Positions 27,228-37,009 of a stretch of DNA of 64,000 bases are shown one piece after another. Source of the DNA: an uncultured Piscinibacter sp. (GTDB taxonomy: Bacteria; Pseudomonadota; Gammaproteobacteria; Burkholderiales; Burkholderiaceae_C). The position numbers and the translations under genes were made by a program. Where the stretch lies: contig NZ_CALFYO010000029.1 of assembly GCF_937952055.1 (NCBI RefSeq), positions 1 through 64,000 of the forward strand. Reading direction: 5' to 3'. Positions within the stretch are counted from its first letter, which is position 1. The number at the start of each line of letters is the position of its first letter. Below the pieces are notes generated by a model, which was given only the letters and a program-made list of their open reading frames with translations, had not been told where the DNA came from and searched no databases.

Positions 27228-28223
27228 TCAGGCCGGGGAGGCCTCGAACCAGGCGCGACGGACTTCCGCCGGCAGCGGCTGGCCGGTGCGGTGGGCGCGC
27301 TCCAGCACCTGCCAGAAGTAGCGGTAGCTGGCGCGGTCGTGCAGCGTGTCGCGGTGGCGGATCGGCGCCCACTGCGCGGCCTGGGCAGCGCGCACGATCT
27401 CGATGGCGAGGTCGACCTCCGCGGCGGTCGGCGCGAACGCGTCGACGATGGTGAGCACCTGGTCGGGGTGGATGCTCCACATGCGCGTGTAGCCAAATTC
27501 GCGCGCGGCGCGCGTCGCCGCCGCCGCCAGCGCGTGCAGGTCCTTGAACTCGGTGACCACGCAGTGCGAAGGCGTCTTGCCGTGCGCATGGCAGGCCGCC
27601 GAGATCTCCAGCTTGGCGCGCACCACCAGCGGATGGGTGAACTGGCCCTGGGCGCTCATCGCCGTGGCCGGGATGGCGCCTCGGTGGGCCGAGACGAAGT
27701 CCATCAGCCCGAAGGACACCGACTCGATGCGCGGATGCGCGGCGATCGCATCGACCTCGCGCAGCGCGCCATGCGTCTCCACCAGCACATGCACGGGGAT
27801 CTGCCGGCCGTGGCCGTGGATGCGCACGAAGTGGTCGATCTCCTCGCAGGCGCGCGTGGCATCCGCCAGGCCGCGCGGCTTGGGCACCATCAGGTAAGCC
27901 AGCCGCGCGCCGGCACGGCGCACCAGCGTGTCGACGTCGTTCGCGAAGGCCGGGTGGCCGACGGGGTGCACGCGTGCGCCGACGCGGCCATGCCGGTTGG
28001 CGGCCGACATCACCAGTTCGGCGCAAAGGTGCGCATGCTCGGCTTCGCCGCCGACCGGCGCGCCGTCCTCGCAGTCCAGCGTGACGTCGAACACCGGCCC
28101 GAGGTCGCCCTGCAGCTCCAGGCTCTTGCGCATGCGCGCCTCGACGCCGGAATAGTGGTCGCACACCGGCAGGGCCGGCGCGCGATCGTCGGCGTCGAAG
28201 AGGGCGTCGCGAGGATGGGTCAT
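27228..28223 (-). CDS. HpcH/HpaI aldolase-family CoA ester lyase (CitE-like)
   Basis: A 331-residue TIM-barrel lyase of the CitE/malyl-CoA lyase group. The metal-site block DVTLDCEDGAPVG is near residues 46-58, the second acidic ligand is in VLVETHGAL, and SVSFGLMDFVSAHRG is a family block. Members cleave malyl-CoA, methylmalyl-CoA or citramalyl-CoA to glyoxylate, pyruvate or acetyl-CoA. The sequence does not decide the substrate. It follows mdh after 97 bases on the same strand, a pairing often seen in Burkholderiales, so a C4-acid substrate such as malyl-CoA is likely. No citrate lyase alpha or gamma gene is near, so it is not citrate lyase. Confidence 0.85.
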   Translation of the reverse strand: MTHPRDALFDADDRAPALPVCDHYSGVEARMRKSLELQGDLGPVFDVTLDCEDGAPVGGEAEHAHLCAELVMSAANRHGRVGARVHPVGHPAFANDVDTLVRRAGARLAYLMVPKPRGLADATRACEEIDHFVRIHGHGRQIPVHVLVETHGALREVDAIAAHPRIESVSFGLMDFVSAHRGAIPATAMSAQGQFTHPLVVRAKLEISAACHAHGKTPSHCVVTEFKDLHALAAAATRAAREFGYTRMWSIHPDQVLTIVDAFAPTAAEVDLAIEIVRAAQAAQWAPIRHRDTLHDRASYRYFWQVLERAHRTGQPLPAEVRRAWFEASPA

Positions 28224-28320
28224 GAGATCACGGCGTGCGGGGCTCGCGGCGGCCGCAGCATCGGCAGGGGCGGGCGCTGCGGCGGCCCGGCGCGATGGCC
28301 CGACACGCGTTCTCATCGGG

Positions 28321-29307
<987 letters not shown>

Positions 29308-29402
29308 GGAGGGCTCCGGAAGAGGGGAAATGGGTCTTGGAGGGGGTCAGGGCGCGAGTGTAGGACGAAGCCGGCCGCGGGGCGAGGGGAATCCCGAGTC
29401 TT

Positions 29403-29420
29403 ATGTCTTCTATAAGACAT
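29403..29420. promoter_or_regulatory. Palindromic operator between mdh and gntR
   Basis: ATGTCTT-CTAT-AAGACAT is an inverted repeat with seven-base arms. An overlapping wider repeat, GTCTTAT at 29398-29404 with ATAAGAC at 29412-29418, shares half of it. It lies in the 162-base gap between the mdh and gntR start codons and closely matches the site in front of acnB. Autoregulation by GntR and control of mdh are the simplest reading. Confidence 0.7.
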
Positions 29421-29469
29421 CTGTCAGCTGATTATGGACGATGGGCGCCCGTTGTGTTGCAATCCGCCC

Positions 29470-30213
29470 ATGTCGACCGTCGCCACCGAGACCGCCAGCC
29501 CGGCCTTCAGTCCGCTGTACCAGCAGATCAAGGCGCTGATGGTGCGCGACCTGCAGGCCGGCGTGTGGCGCCCCGGCGAGGCGATCCCGAGCGAGACCGA
29601 ACTCGCGGTGCGCTTCAAGGTCAGCCAGGGGACGGTGCGCAAGGCCATCGACGAACTCGCCACCGAGAACCTGCTGGTGCGCCGCCAGGGCAAGGGCACC
29701 TTCGTCGCCACCCATGCCGAGCAGACGACGCAGTTCCGCTTCCTGCGCCTGCAACCGGACGATGGCGTGGCCAGCGGCACGCAGCGCCGCTTCATCGACT
29801 GCCGGCGCCTGCGCGCGCCCGCCGATGTGGCGCGCGCGCTCGGACTGCGGTCGGGCGATGCGGCCATTCAGGTCAAGCGCGTGCTGTCGCTGCGCGGTTC
29901 GCCGGTGGTGTTCGACGAGATCTGGCTGCCGGCGGCGCCATTCAAGGGCCTGACCGCGGAGAAGCTGTCGGGCTATCGCGGCCCGATGTACGGGCTGTTC
30001 GAATCGGAGTTCGGCGTGCGCATGATCCGCGCCGAGGAGAAGATTCGCGCGGTCGCGGCGGAAGGGCAGGCGGCCGAACTGTTGGCGGTGCCGGTCGGCG
30101 CGCCGCTGCTGTCGGTCGAGCGGCTGTCGCTCACCTACGGCGACAAGCCCGTCGAATTGCGTCGTGGCCTCTACAACACCGCGGCGCACCACTATCGCAA
30201 CGAACTGAGCTGA
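29470..30213 (+). CDS. GntR-family regulator with UTRA domain (HutC type)
   Basis: A 247-residue regulator. The winged helix lies at about residues 15-82 (PLYQQIKALMVRDL; GEAIPSETELAVRFKVSQGTVRKA; LVRRQGKGTFVA). The C-terminal half (about 100-245) is a UTRA ligand-binding domain of the HutC subfamily. I prefer the ATG at 29470; an ATG at 29434 would add twelve unconserved residues. It sits between mdh and sdhC, so a TCA-cycle metabolite is a likely effector. The palindromes in front of mdh and acnB are its likely targets. Which ligand it binds cannot be read. Confidence 0.9.
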   Translation: MSTVATETASPAFSPLYQQIKALMVRDLQAGVWRPGEAIPSETELAVRFKVSQGTVRKAIDELATENLLVRRQGKGTFVATHAEQTTQFRFLRLQPDDGVASGTQRRFIDCRRLRAPADVARALGLRSGDAAIQVKRVLSLRGSPVVFDEIWLPAAPFKGLTAEKLSGYRGPMYGLFESEFGVRMIRAEEKIRAVAAEGQAAELLAVPVGAPLLSVERLSLTYGDKPVELRRGLYNTAAHHYRNELS

Positions 30214-30329
30214 CGCACCTTCGAATCGCAGCGGCGCCATGGTGCGCAAGCACCGTGCAAGGCTGCTGCAGTGCAATAGAATCGTTTGGTTTCGCGTTGA
30301 TTACACCTTCACCGAAGACAAGGATGGGC

Positions 30330-30752
30330 ATGGCAGACACCCTCAAGCAGCGGCCCCAGTTCCGCAACATCCACGTCTCCCAGATCGTCGCGTACCGCCT
30401 GCCGCCCGCGGGCATCGTGTCGATCCTGCACCGCGTCAGCGGCGTGCTGATGTTCCTGCTGATGCCGTTCATCATCTGGATGTTCGACGCCAGCGTGACC
30501 TCGGAGATTTCCTACGCGAAGTTCCAGTCCGCCTTTGTCGCCGGCGTGGGCATCCTGCCCGGTTGGTTCCTCAAGCTCGTCGTGCTGGGGCTGATCTGGG
30601 CCTACCTGCACCACCTGATCGCCGGCATCCGCCACTTGTGGATGGACTCGACGCACGCGGTCACCAAGGAGTTCGGTCTCCGCTCGGCCATCGTCACGCT
30701 GGCGCTGAGCGTGCTGCTCACGCTGGCACTGGGCTTCAAGCTGTTCTTCTGA
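30330..30752 (+). CDS. sdhC: Succinate dehydrogenase cytochrome b556 subunit
   Basis: A 140-residue membrane anchor of complex II with three hydrophobic helices. Family blocks are RPQFRNIHVSQI near the start, SILHRVSGV (quinone site) and HHLIAGIRHLWMD (heme ligand region). AAGGATGG lies about six bases before the ATG at 30330, which I prefer to the ATG at 30324 that has no room for a ribosome site. It opens the sdhCDAB-sdhE-gltA operon. A possible -10 box, TAGAAT at 30277-30282, is the only promoter-like element seen. Confidence 0.95.
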   Translation: MADTLKQRPQFRNIHVSQIVAYRLPPAGIVSILHRVSGVLMFLLMPFIIWMFDASVTSEISYAKFQSAFVAGVGILPGWFLKLVVLGLIWAYLHHLIAGIRHLWMDSTHAVTKEFGLRSAIVTLALSVLLTLALGFKLFF

Positions 30753-30762
30753 GACTCCGCTC

Positions 30763-31125
30763 ATGGCACAGAACTACGGATCCAAGCGCATCGTCGTCGG
30801 TGCGCACTACGGCCTGCGCGACTGGCTCGCGCAGCGCATCACCGCGGCGCTGATGGCGCTGTTCACCCTCGCGCTGATCGTGCAGGTGCTGCTGCCCGGC
30901 GAGATGGGCTACGACAAGTGGGCCGGCATCTTCAGCCGGCAGTGGATGAAGGTGCTGACCTTCGTCGTCATCGTCTCGCTGCTGTACCACGTCTGGGTGG
31001 GCATGCGCGATGTCTGGATGGACTACGTGAAGCCGGTGGCGATCCGCCTCGTGCTTCAGGTGTTCACCATCGTGTGGCTGGTGGGCTGTGCGGGTTGGGC
31101 CATCCAGGTTCTCTGGAGACTGTGA
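30763..31125 (+). CDS. sdhD: Succinate dehydrogenase hydrophobic anchor subunit
   Basis: A 120-residue second membrane anchor of complex II, with three hydrophobic helices. GAHYGLRDWLAQRITAA near the start and YHVWVGMRDVWMDYVKP in the middle carry the family residues for heme and quinone binding. It starts ten bases after sdhC and ends four bases before sdhA, so it is part of a tight operon. Confidence 0.95.
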   Translation: MAQNYGSKRIVVGAHYGLRDWLAQRITAALMALFTLALIVQVLLPGEMGYDKWAGIFSRQWMKVLTFVVIVSLLYHVWVGMRDVWMDYVKPVAIRLVLQVFTIVWLVGCAGWAIQVLWRL

Positions 31126-31129
31126 TTCC

Positions 31130-32923
31130 ATGACTACCAACAACGTCTCGAAGCGCAAGTTCGACGTCGTCATCGTCGGCGCCGGCGGCTCCGGCATGCG
31201 CGCCTCGCTGCAACTCGCCCGCGCCGGCCTGAACGTCGCCGTGCTGTCCAAGGTGTTCCCGACGCGCTCGCACACCGTGGCGGCGCAGGGCGGCATCGGC
31301 GCCTCGCTGGGCAACATGAGCGAGGACAACTGGCACTACCACTTCTTCGACACGGTCAAGGGCTCCGACTGGCTGGGCGACCAGGATGCCATCGAGTTCA
31401 TGTGCCGCGAGGCGCCGAAGGTGGTCTACGAACTCGAGCACTTCGGCATGCCGTTCGACCGCAACGCGGACGGCACGATCTACCAGCGCCCGTTCGGCGG
31501 ACACACCGCCAACTATGGCGAGAAGCCGGTGCAGCGCGCCTGCGCCGCAGCCGACCGCACCGGCCACGCGATGCTGCACACGCTGTACCAGCAGAACGTC
31601 AAGTCGCGCACCAACTTCTTCGTCGAGTGGATGGCGCTGGACCTGATCCGTGACGCCGAGGGCGACGTGGTCGGCGTCACCGCGCTCGAGATGGAGACCG
31701 GCGAACTGCACATCTTCGAGGCGAAGACCGTGCTGCTGGCCACCGGCGGCGCCGGCCGCATCTTCGCCGCCAGCACCAACGCCTTCATCAATACCGGCGA
31801 CGGCCTGGGCATGGCGGCGCGCGCCGGCATTCCGCTGGAGGACATGGAGTTCTGGCAGTTCCATCCCACCGGCGTGCACAACGCCGGCGTGCTGCTCACC
31901 GAGGGCTGTCGCGGCGAAGGCGCGATCCTGCGCAACAGCAGCGGCGAGCGCTTCATGGAGCGTTATGCGCCCACCCTGAAGGATCTGGCGCCGCGCGACT
32001 TCGTGTCGCGCTGCATGGACCAGGAGATCAAGGAAGGGCGTGGCTGCGGGCCGAACAAGGACTACATCCAGCTCGACATGACGCACCTCGGCGCCGAGAC
32101 GATCATGAAGCGGCTGCCGAGCGTGTTCGAGATCGGCCACAACTTCGCCAACGTCGACATCACCAAGGAGCCCATTCCTGTGGTGCCGACCATCCACTAC
32201 CAGATGGGCGGCATCCCGACCAACATCCACGGCCAGGTGGTGGTGCCCAAGCACGGCGAGCCGAACGCGGTGGTCAACGGCCTCTACGCGGTGGGGGAGT
32301 GTTCGTGCGTGAGCGTGCACGGCGCGAATCGGCTGGGCACCAACTCGCTGCTCGACCTGCTGGTGTTCGGCCGTGCCGCCGGCAACCACATCGTCGACAG
32401 TGCGCTGAAGACGAAGAGCCACAAGCCGTTGCCCGCCGACGCCGCCGACCGCACGCTGTCGCGCCTGGCCCGCTACGAGAAGAGCGTCAGTGGCGAGTAC
32501 GCGCAGGACGTCGCCAACGACCTGCGCAAGGCCATGCAGCAGCATGCCGGCGTGTTCCGCACCCAGGCCTCGATGGATGAAGGCGTGGTCAAGGTCAAGG
32601 CGATCGCCGAGCGCGTGAAGGCGATCCACCTCGCCGACAAGTCCAAGGTGTTCAACACCGCACGCATCGAGGCGCTGGAGGTGGAGAACCTGATCGAGTC
32701 GGCGCTGGCGACGATGGTCTCGGCCGCGGCGCGCCACGAGAGTCGCGGCGCCCACACCGTCAACGACTACGGCGACACCCCGGAGCACCCGAACGGCCGC
32801 AACGACGCCGAGTGGATGAAGCACACGCTGTGGTACAGCGAGGGCAACCGCCTCGACTACAAGCCGGTGAACCTCAAGCCGCTGACCGCGGAATCGATTC
32901 CCCCGAAGGTCCGTACCTTCTGA
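31130..32923 (+). CDS. sdhA: Succinate dehydrogenase flavoprotein subunit
   Basis: A 597-residue catalytic subunit that oxidises succinate to fumarate. FAD binding is shown by VVIVGAGGSGMRAS (13-26), and FAD is bound covalently to H48 in SHTVAAQGG. The active-site blocks HPTGVHNAGVL and GGIPTN with the late SVHGANRLGTNSLLDL block are present. SdhE, encoded two genes further on, attaches the flavin. Length is normal. Confidence 0.98.
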   Translation: MTTNNVSKRKFDVVIVGAGGSGMRASLQLARAGLNVAVLSKVFPTRSHTVAAQGGIGASLGNMSEDNWHYHFFDTVKGSDWLGDQDAIEFMCREAPKVVYELEHFGMPFDRNADGTIYQRPFGGHTANYGEKPVQRACAAADRTGHAMLHTLYQQNVKSRTNFFVEWMALDLIRDAEGDVVGVTALEMETGELHIFEAKTVLLATGGAGRIFAASTNAFINTGDGLGMAARAGIPLEDMEFWQFHPTGVHNAGVLLTEGCRGEGAILRNSSGERFMERYAPTLKDLAPRDFVSRCMDQEIKEGRGCGPNKDYIQLDMTHLGAETIMKRLPSVFEIGHNFANVDITKEPIPVVPTIHYQMGGIPTNIHGQVVVPKHGEPNAVVNGLYAVGECSCVSVHGANRLGTNSLLDLLVFGRAAGNHIVDSALKTKSHKPLPADAADRTLSRLARYEKSVSGEYAQDVANDLRKAMQQHAGVFRTQASMDEGVVKVKAIAERVKAIHLADKSKVFNTARIEALEVENLIESALATMVSAAARHESRGAHTVNDYGDTPEHPNGRNDAEWMKHTLWYSEGNRLDYKPVNLKPLTAESIPPKVRTF

Positions 32924-32931
32924 GCAAGATC

Positions 32932-33636
32932 ATGGCCAAGCGAACCTTCCAGATCTACCGCTACGACCCCGACACCGACGCCCGGCCGCGCATGCAGACC
33001 CTCGAGGTCGAGCTCGACGGCAGCGAGCGCATGCTGCTCGACGCGCTGATGAAGCTGAAGGCCGTCGACCCGACCCTGAGCTTCCGCCGCAGCTGCCGCG
33101 AGGGCGTGTGCGGCTCGGACGCGATGAACATCAACGGCAAGAACGGCCTGGCGTGCCTGACGAACATGCGCACGTTGCCGGATGTCGTGGTGCTCAAGCC
33201 GCTGCCCGGCCTGCCGGTGATCCGCGACCTGATCGTCGACATGACGCAGTTCTTCAAGCAGTACCACTCGATCAAGCCCTACCTCGTCAACGACGAGCCG
33301 CCGCCCGACAAGGAGCGCCTGCAGTCGCCCGAAGAGCGTGACGAGCTCAACGGCTTGTACGAGTGCATCCTGTGCGCAAGCTGCAGCACGTCCTGCCCCA
33401 GCTTCTGGTGGAACCCGGACAAGTTCGTCGGCCCGGCCGGGCTGCTGCAGGCCTACCGCTTCATCGCCGACAGCCGCGACCAGGACACGGCCGGGCGTCT
33501 CGACGACCTCGAGGACCCGTACCGCCTGTTCCGCTGCCACACGATCATGAACTGCGTCGACGTCTGCCCCAAGGGCCTGAATCCGACGAAGGCGATCGGC
33601 AAGATCAAGGAACTGATGGTCCGCCGCGCGGTGTGA
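32932..33636 (+). CDS. sdhB: Succinate dehydrogenase iron-sulfur subunit
   Basis: A 234-residue electron-transfer subunit linking SdhA to the membrane anchors. The [2Fe-2S] cysteines are in SCREGVCGSDAM and the following GLAC. The [4Fe-4S] and [3Fe-4S] sets are in CILCASCSTSCP and CHTIMNCVDVCPKGLNP. It starts eight bases after sdhA. All cluster ligands are present. Confidence 0.98.
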   Translation: MAKRTFQIYRYDPDTDARPRMQTLEVELDGSERMLLDALMKLKAVDPTLSFRRSCREGVCGSDAMNINGKNGLACLTNMRTLPDVVVLKPLPGLPVIRDLIVDMTQFFKQYHSIKPYLVNDEPPPDKERLQSPEERDELNGLYECILCASCSTSCPSFWWNPDKFVGPAGLLQAYRFIADSRDQDTAGRLDDLEDPYRLFRCHTIMNCVDVCPKGLNPTKAIGKIKELMVRRAV

Positions 33637-33649
33637 TCGCAGTACTGCC

Positions 33650-34015
33650 ATGACCGCGCTGATCGACGAACGAGCCCTCTCGAAGTTGCGCTGGCGTTGC
33701 CGCCGCGGCCTGCTGGAGAACGATCTGTTCGTCGAGCGCTTCTTCGCGCGCAGCGCGGGCCGCGTCTCCGAGCAGCAGGCCGCGGGCATGGTGGCGCTGA
33801 TGGACCTGGCCGACAACGATCTGCTGGACCTGCTGTTGCGACGCAAGGAGCCCGAGGGCGAGCTGGCGCGCGACGACGTGATCGAGGTGCTCGACCTGAT
33901 GCGCACGCCGATCGATCAGTGCCTGAGACAAGACGACGAAGGGCCGACACGAGCCCGCCTGGTGGAGACAAGCCCGGCCTCAACCCCGACCCGCCATTCA
34001 AGGAAAGAACCATGA
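33650..34015 (+). CDS. sdhE: SdhE, FAD assembly factor of complex II
   Basis: A 121-residue protein of the SdhE/YgfY/Sdh5 family that helps attach FAD to SdhA. The family motif is RRGLLENDLFVERFF near residues 18-32 (consensus RGMLELD). E. coli SdhE has 88 residues; here a polar tail of about 25 residues (EGPTRARLVETSPAS onward) follows the fold. The stop overlaps the gltA start by four bases (ATGA), so the tail may only be the reading frame that carries the gltA ribosome site. Position between sdhB and gltA supports the call. Confidence 0.9.
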   Translation: MTALIDERALSKLRWRCRRGLLENDLFVERFFARSAGRVSEQQAAGMVALMDLADNDLLDLLLRRKEPEGELARDDVIEVLDLMRTPIDQCLRQDDEGPTRARLVETSPASTPTRHSRKEP

Positions 34016-35325
34016 CTCCGTCTGACGTCAAAGCCACCCTGTCATTCTCGGATGGCAGCCCGAGCATGGAACTGCCGCTCTACAAGGGCTCCATCGGCCC
34101 GGACGTGATCGACATCCGCAAGCTCTACGCCCAGACCGGCAAGTTCACCTACGATCCGGGCTTCCTGTCGACCGCCTCCTGCCAGTCGACCATCACCTAC
34201 ATCGACGGCGACAAGGGCGAGCTGCTGTACCGCGGCTACCCGATCGAGCAACTGGCGACCAACTGCGACTTCCTCGAGACCTGCTATCTGCTGCTCAAGG
34301 GCGAGCTGCCCAACGCGACGCAGAAGGCCGACTTCACCAAGCTCGTCAGCAACCACACGATGGTCAACGAGCAGATGCAGTTCTTCCTGCGCGGCTTCCG
34401 GCGCGACGCGCACCCGATGGCAGTGATGACCGGCCTGGTGGGCGCGTTGTCGGCCTTCTATCACGACAGCACCGACATCAACAACGCGCAGCACCGCGAG
34501 GTCGCGGCGATCCGGCTGATCGCCAAGATGCCCACGCTGGTGTCGATGGCCTACAAGTACGGCATCGGCCAGCCGTACATCTACCCGAAGAACTCGCTGT
34601 CCTACTCGGCGAACTTCATGCGCATGATGTTTGCCACGCCCTGCGAGGAGTACGAGCCGAACGACGTGCTGGTGCGGGCGATCGATCGCATCTTCATCCT
34701 TCATGCCGACCACGAGCAGAACGCGTCGACCTCGACGGTGCGCCTGTGCGGTTCGTCGGGCACCAACCCGTTCGCCGCCATCGCGGCCGGCGTGGCCTGC
34801 CTGTGGGGCCCGGCGCACGGCGGAGCCAACGAGGCGGCGTTGAACATGCTGGAGGACGTGCAGAAGATGGGCGGTGTCGAGAAGATCGGCGAGTTCATCA
34901 AGCAGGTGAAGGACAAGAACTCCAACGTCAAGCTGATGGGTTTCGGCCACCGGGTCTACAAGAACTACGACCCGCGCGCCAAGCTGATGCGCGAGACCTG
35001 CCACGAGGTGCTGGATGCGCTGGGCATGAACAACGACCCCATCCTCAAGCTCGCCATGGAGCTGGAGAAGATTGCGCTCGAAGACGAATACTTCGTCGCG
35101 CGCAAGCTGTACCCGAACGTCGACTTCTACTCCGGGATCGTGCAGCGGGCCATCGGCATCCCAGTCTCGCTCTTCACCGCGATCTTCGCGCTGGCGCGTA
35201 CCGTCGGCTGGATCGCGCAGCTCAACGAGATGATCGGCGACCCCGAGTACAAGATCGGCCGTCCGCGCCAGCTCTACCATGGCTCGGAACGCCGCGACGT
35301 CAAGCCGATGTCGCAGCGCGGCTGA
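34012..35325 (+). CDS. gltA: Citrate synthase (type II)
   Basis: A 437-residue hexameric-type citrate synthase that joins oxaloacetate and acetyl-CoA. The catalytic residues are seen in GPAHGGANEAAL (first His), MGFGHRVYKNYDPRA (second His) and VDFYSGIVQRA (Asp). AAGGAAAG precedes the ATG, which overlaps the sdhE stop. It is the last gene of the sdh operon, and a terminator follows. Type II enzymes are usually inhibited by NADH; that is family knowledge, not seen here. Confidence 0.98.
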   Translation: MTPSDVKATLSFSDGSPSMELPLYKGSIGPDVIDIRKLYAQTGKFTYDPGFLSTASCQSTITYIDGDKGELLYRGYPIEQLATNCDFLETCYLLLKGELPNATQKADFTKLVSNHTMVNEQMQFFLRGFRRDAHPMAVMTGLVGALSAFYHDSTDINNAQHREVAAIRLIAKMPTLVSMAYKYGIGQPYIYPKNSLSYSANFMRMMFATPCEEYEPNDVLVRAIDRIFILHADHEQNASTSTVRLCGSSGTNPFAAIAAGVACLWGPAHGGANEAALNMLEDVQKMGGVEKIGEFIKQVKDKNSNVKLMGFGHRVYKNYDPRAKLMRETCHEVLDALGMNNDPILKLAMELEKIALEDEYFVARKLYPNVDFYSGIVQRAIGIPVSLFTAIFALARTVGWIAQLNEMIGDPEYKIGRPRQLYHGSERRDVKPMSQRG

Positions 35326-35344
35326 AGAAACCGGCTCCCTCTGG

Positions 35345-35376
35345 AAGGCCCCGCACGGAAGTGCCGGGGCCTTTCT
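35345..35376 (+). terminator. Rho-independent terminator after gltA
   Basis: AAGGCCCC at 35345-35352 pairs with GGGGCCTT at 35366-35373, and the inner GCAC/GTGC extends the stem with one bulged base. CTTTCT follows. It starts 20 bases after the gltA stop and closes the sdh-gltA operon. Confidence 0.85.
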
Positions 35377-35423
35377 CATGCGCCTAAAATCAGCGGTTTC
35401 CCGCAGAACCGCCGCGAGCTGTC

Positions 35424-36845
35424 ATGCCACGCACCCTGTACGACAAGATCTGGGACGAGCACGTCGTCCACACCGAGGAGGACGGCACCTCGGTGCTCTA
35501 CATCGATCGCCACCTGGTGCACGAGGTGACCAGCCCGCAGGCCTTCGAGGGCCTGCGCCTGGCTGGCCGCAAACCCTGGCGCGTCAGCTCGATCGTCGCC
35601 ACCGCCGACCACAACACGCCGACCACCGGCTGGGAGCTGGGCTACGACGGCATCACCGATCCGACGTCCAAGCAGCAGGTCGTCACCCTGGATGCCAACA
35701 TCAAGGCCTTCGGCGCCGCGGCGTTCTTCCCGTTCCTCGACAAACGCCAGGGCATCGTGCACGTGATCGGGCCGGAGCAGGGCGCCACGCTGCCGGGCAT
35801 GACGGTGGTCTGCGGCGACTCGCACACCTCCACGCACGGCGCCTTCGGCGCACTGGCGCACGGCATCGGCACCAGCGAGGTCGAGCATGTGCTGGCCACG
35901 CAGACGCTGCTGGCCAAGAAGGCGAAGAACATGCTGGTGAGGGTCGAGGGCCTGCTTGCGCGCGGCTGCTCGGCCAAGGACATCGTGCTGGCCATCATCG
36001 GCCGCATCGGCACCGCCGGCGGCACCGGCTACACCATCGAGTTCGGCGGCTCGGCGATCCGTGCCTTGTCGATGGAAGGCCGCATGACGGTGTGCAACAT
36101 GGCCATCGAGGCCGGTGCACGCGCCGGCCTGGTCGCGGTGGACGAGACCACCATCGGCTACGTCAAGGGCCGCCCCTTCGCGCCCGGCGGCGTCGAGTGG
36201 GACCAGGCCGTGGCGTACTGGCGCACGCTGCGCTCCGACGATGATGCGACCTGGGATGCGGTGGTCGAACTCGACGCCGCACAGATCCGACCGCAGGTGA
36301 CCTGGGGCACCTCGCCGGAGATGGTGCTCTCGATCGAAGACCGCGTGCCCGATCCCGAGCGCGAGAAGGACGCCGGCAAGCGCGGTGCGATGGAGCGCGC
36401 GCTGCATTACATGGCGCTGGAGCCCAACAAGCCGATCGCCGACATCCGCGTCGACAAGGTGTTCATCGGCTCGTGCACCAACTCCCGGATCGAGGATCTG
36501 CGCGAAGCCGCCACCGTCGTGCGCAAGCTGGGCCGGCGTGTTGCCGCCAACGTCAAGCTGGCGATGGTGGTGCCGGGTTCGGGCCTGGTGAAGGCGCAGG
36601 CCGAGCGCGAGGGACTGCACGAGGTCTTCAAGGCCGCCGGCTTCCAGTGGCGCGAGCCGGGCTGCTCGATGTGCCTGGCGATGAACGCCGACCGCCTCGA
36701 GCCGGGCGAGCGCTGCGCCTCCACCTCCAACCGCAACTTCGAGGGCCGCCAGGGCGCCGGCGGCCGCACGCACCTGGTCAGCCCGGCGATGGCTGCGGCG
36801 GCCGCGATCGAAGGCCATTTCGTCGACGTCCGGCGCATCGCCTGA
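35424..36845 (+). CDS. leuC: 3-isopropylmalate dehydratase large subunit
   Basis: A 473-residue aconitase-family subunit, the second step of leucine synthesis with LeuD. The [4Fe-4S] ligands are in GSCTNSRIEDL and GCSMCLAMN, with VCGDSHTSTHGAFGALA typical of LeuC. Length is normal (E. coli 466). It is first in a leuC-entericidin-leuD-leuB set that runs on into asd. Confidence 0.97.
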   Translation: MPRTLYDKIWDEHVVHTEEDGTSVLYIDRHLVHEVTSPQAFEGLRLAGRKPWRVSSIVATADHNTPTTGWELGYDGITDPTSKQQVVTLDANIKAFGAAAFFPFLDKRQGIVHVIGPEQGATLPGMTVVCGDSHTSTHGAFGALAHGIGTSEVEHVLATQTLLAKKAKNMLVRVEGLLARGCSAKDIVLAIIGRIGTAGGTGYTIEFGGSAIRALSMEGRMTVCNMAIEAGARAGLVAVDETTIGYVKGRPFAPGGVEWDQAVAYWRTLRSDDDATWDAVVELDAAQIRPQVTWGTSPEMVLSIEDRVPDPEREKDAGKRGAMERALHYMALEPNKPIADIRVDKVFIGSCTNSRIEDLREAATVVRKLGRRVAANVKLAMVVPGSGLVKAQAEREGLHEVFKAAGFQWREPGCSMCLAMNADRLEPGERCASTSNRNFEGRQGAGGRTHLVSPAMAAAAAIEGHFVDVRRIA

Positions 36846-36874
36846 CCTGCCCCATCCTCCAAAGGAGACCGTCC

Positions 36875-37003
36875 ATGAAGCGCATCCTGTTCGCCCTGCT
36901 CGCCGCGGCCTATCTGCTGGCCGGCTGCAACACCATCGAAGGCATGGGCAAGGACATCAGGACCGGCGGCGAGAAGATCGAAGAAGCTGCCAAGAAGAAG
37001 TAA
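36875..37003 (+). CDS. Entericidin-like small lipoprotein inside the leu operon
   Basis: A 42-residue lipoprotein. The lipobox LLAGC puts the lipidated Cys at C18, and the mature part (NTIEGMGKDI, then a Lys-rich helix ending AAKKK) matches the EcnA/EcnB entericidin family. In E. coli these form a small antidote/toxin lipoprotein pair linked to stationary-phase lysis; only one gene is present here, so a toxin role is not assured. AAAGGAGA lies nine bases before the ATG, the strongest ribosome site in this operon. It lies 29 bases after leuC and six before leuD. Confidence 0.88.
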   Translation: MKRILFALLAAAYLLAGCNTIEGMGKDIRTGGEKIEEAAKKK

Positions 37004-37009
37004 TCCGTC

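Noticed and set aside
30241..30254. GGTGC-GCAA-GCACC hairpin before sdhC as a terminator for gntR
   Set aside because: The stem is only five bases and has no T run.
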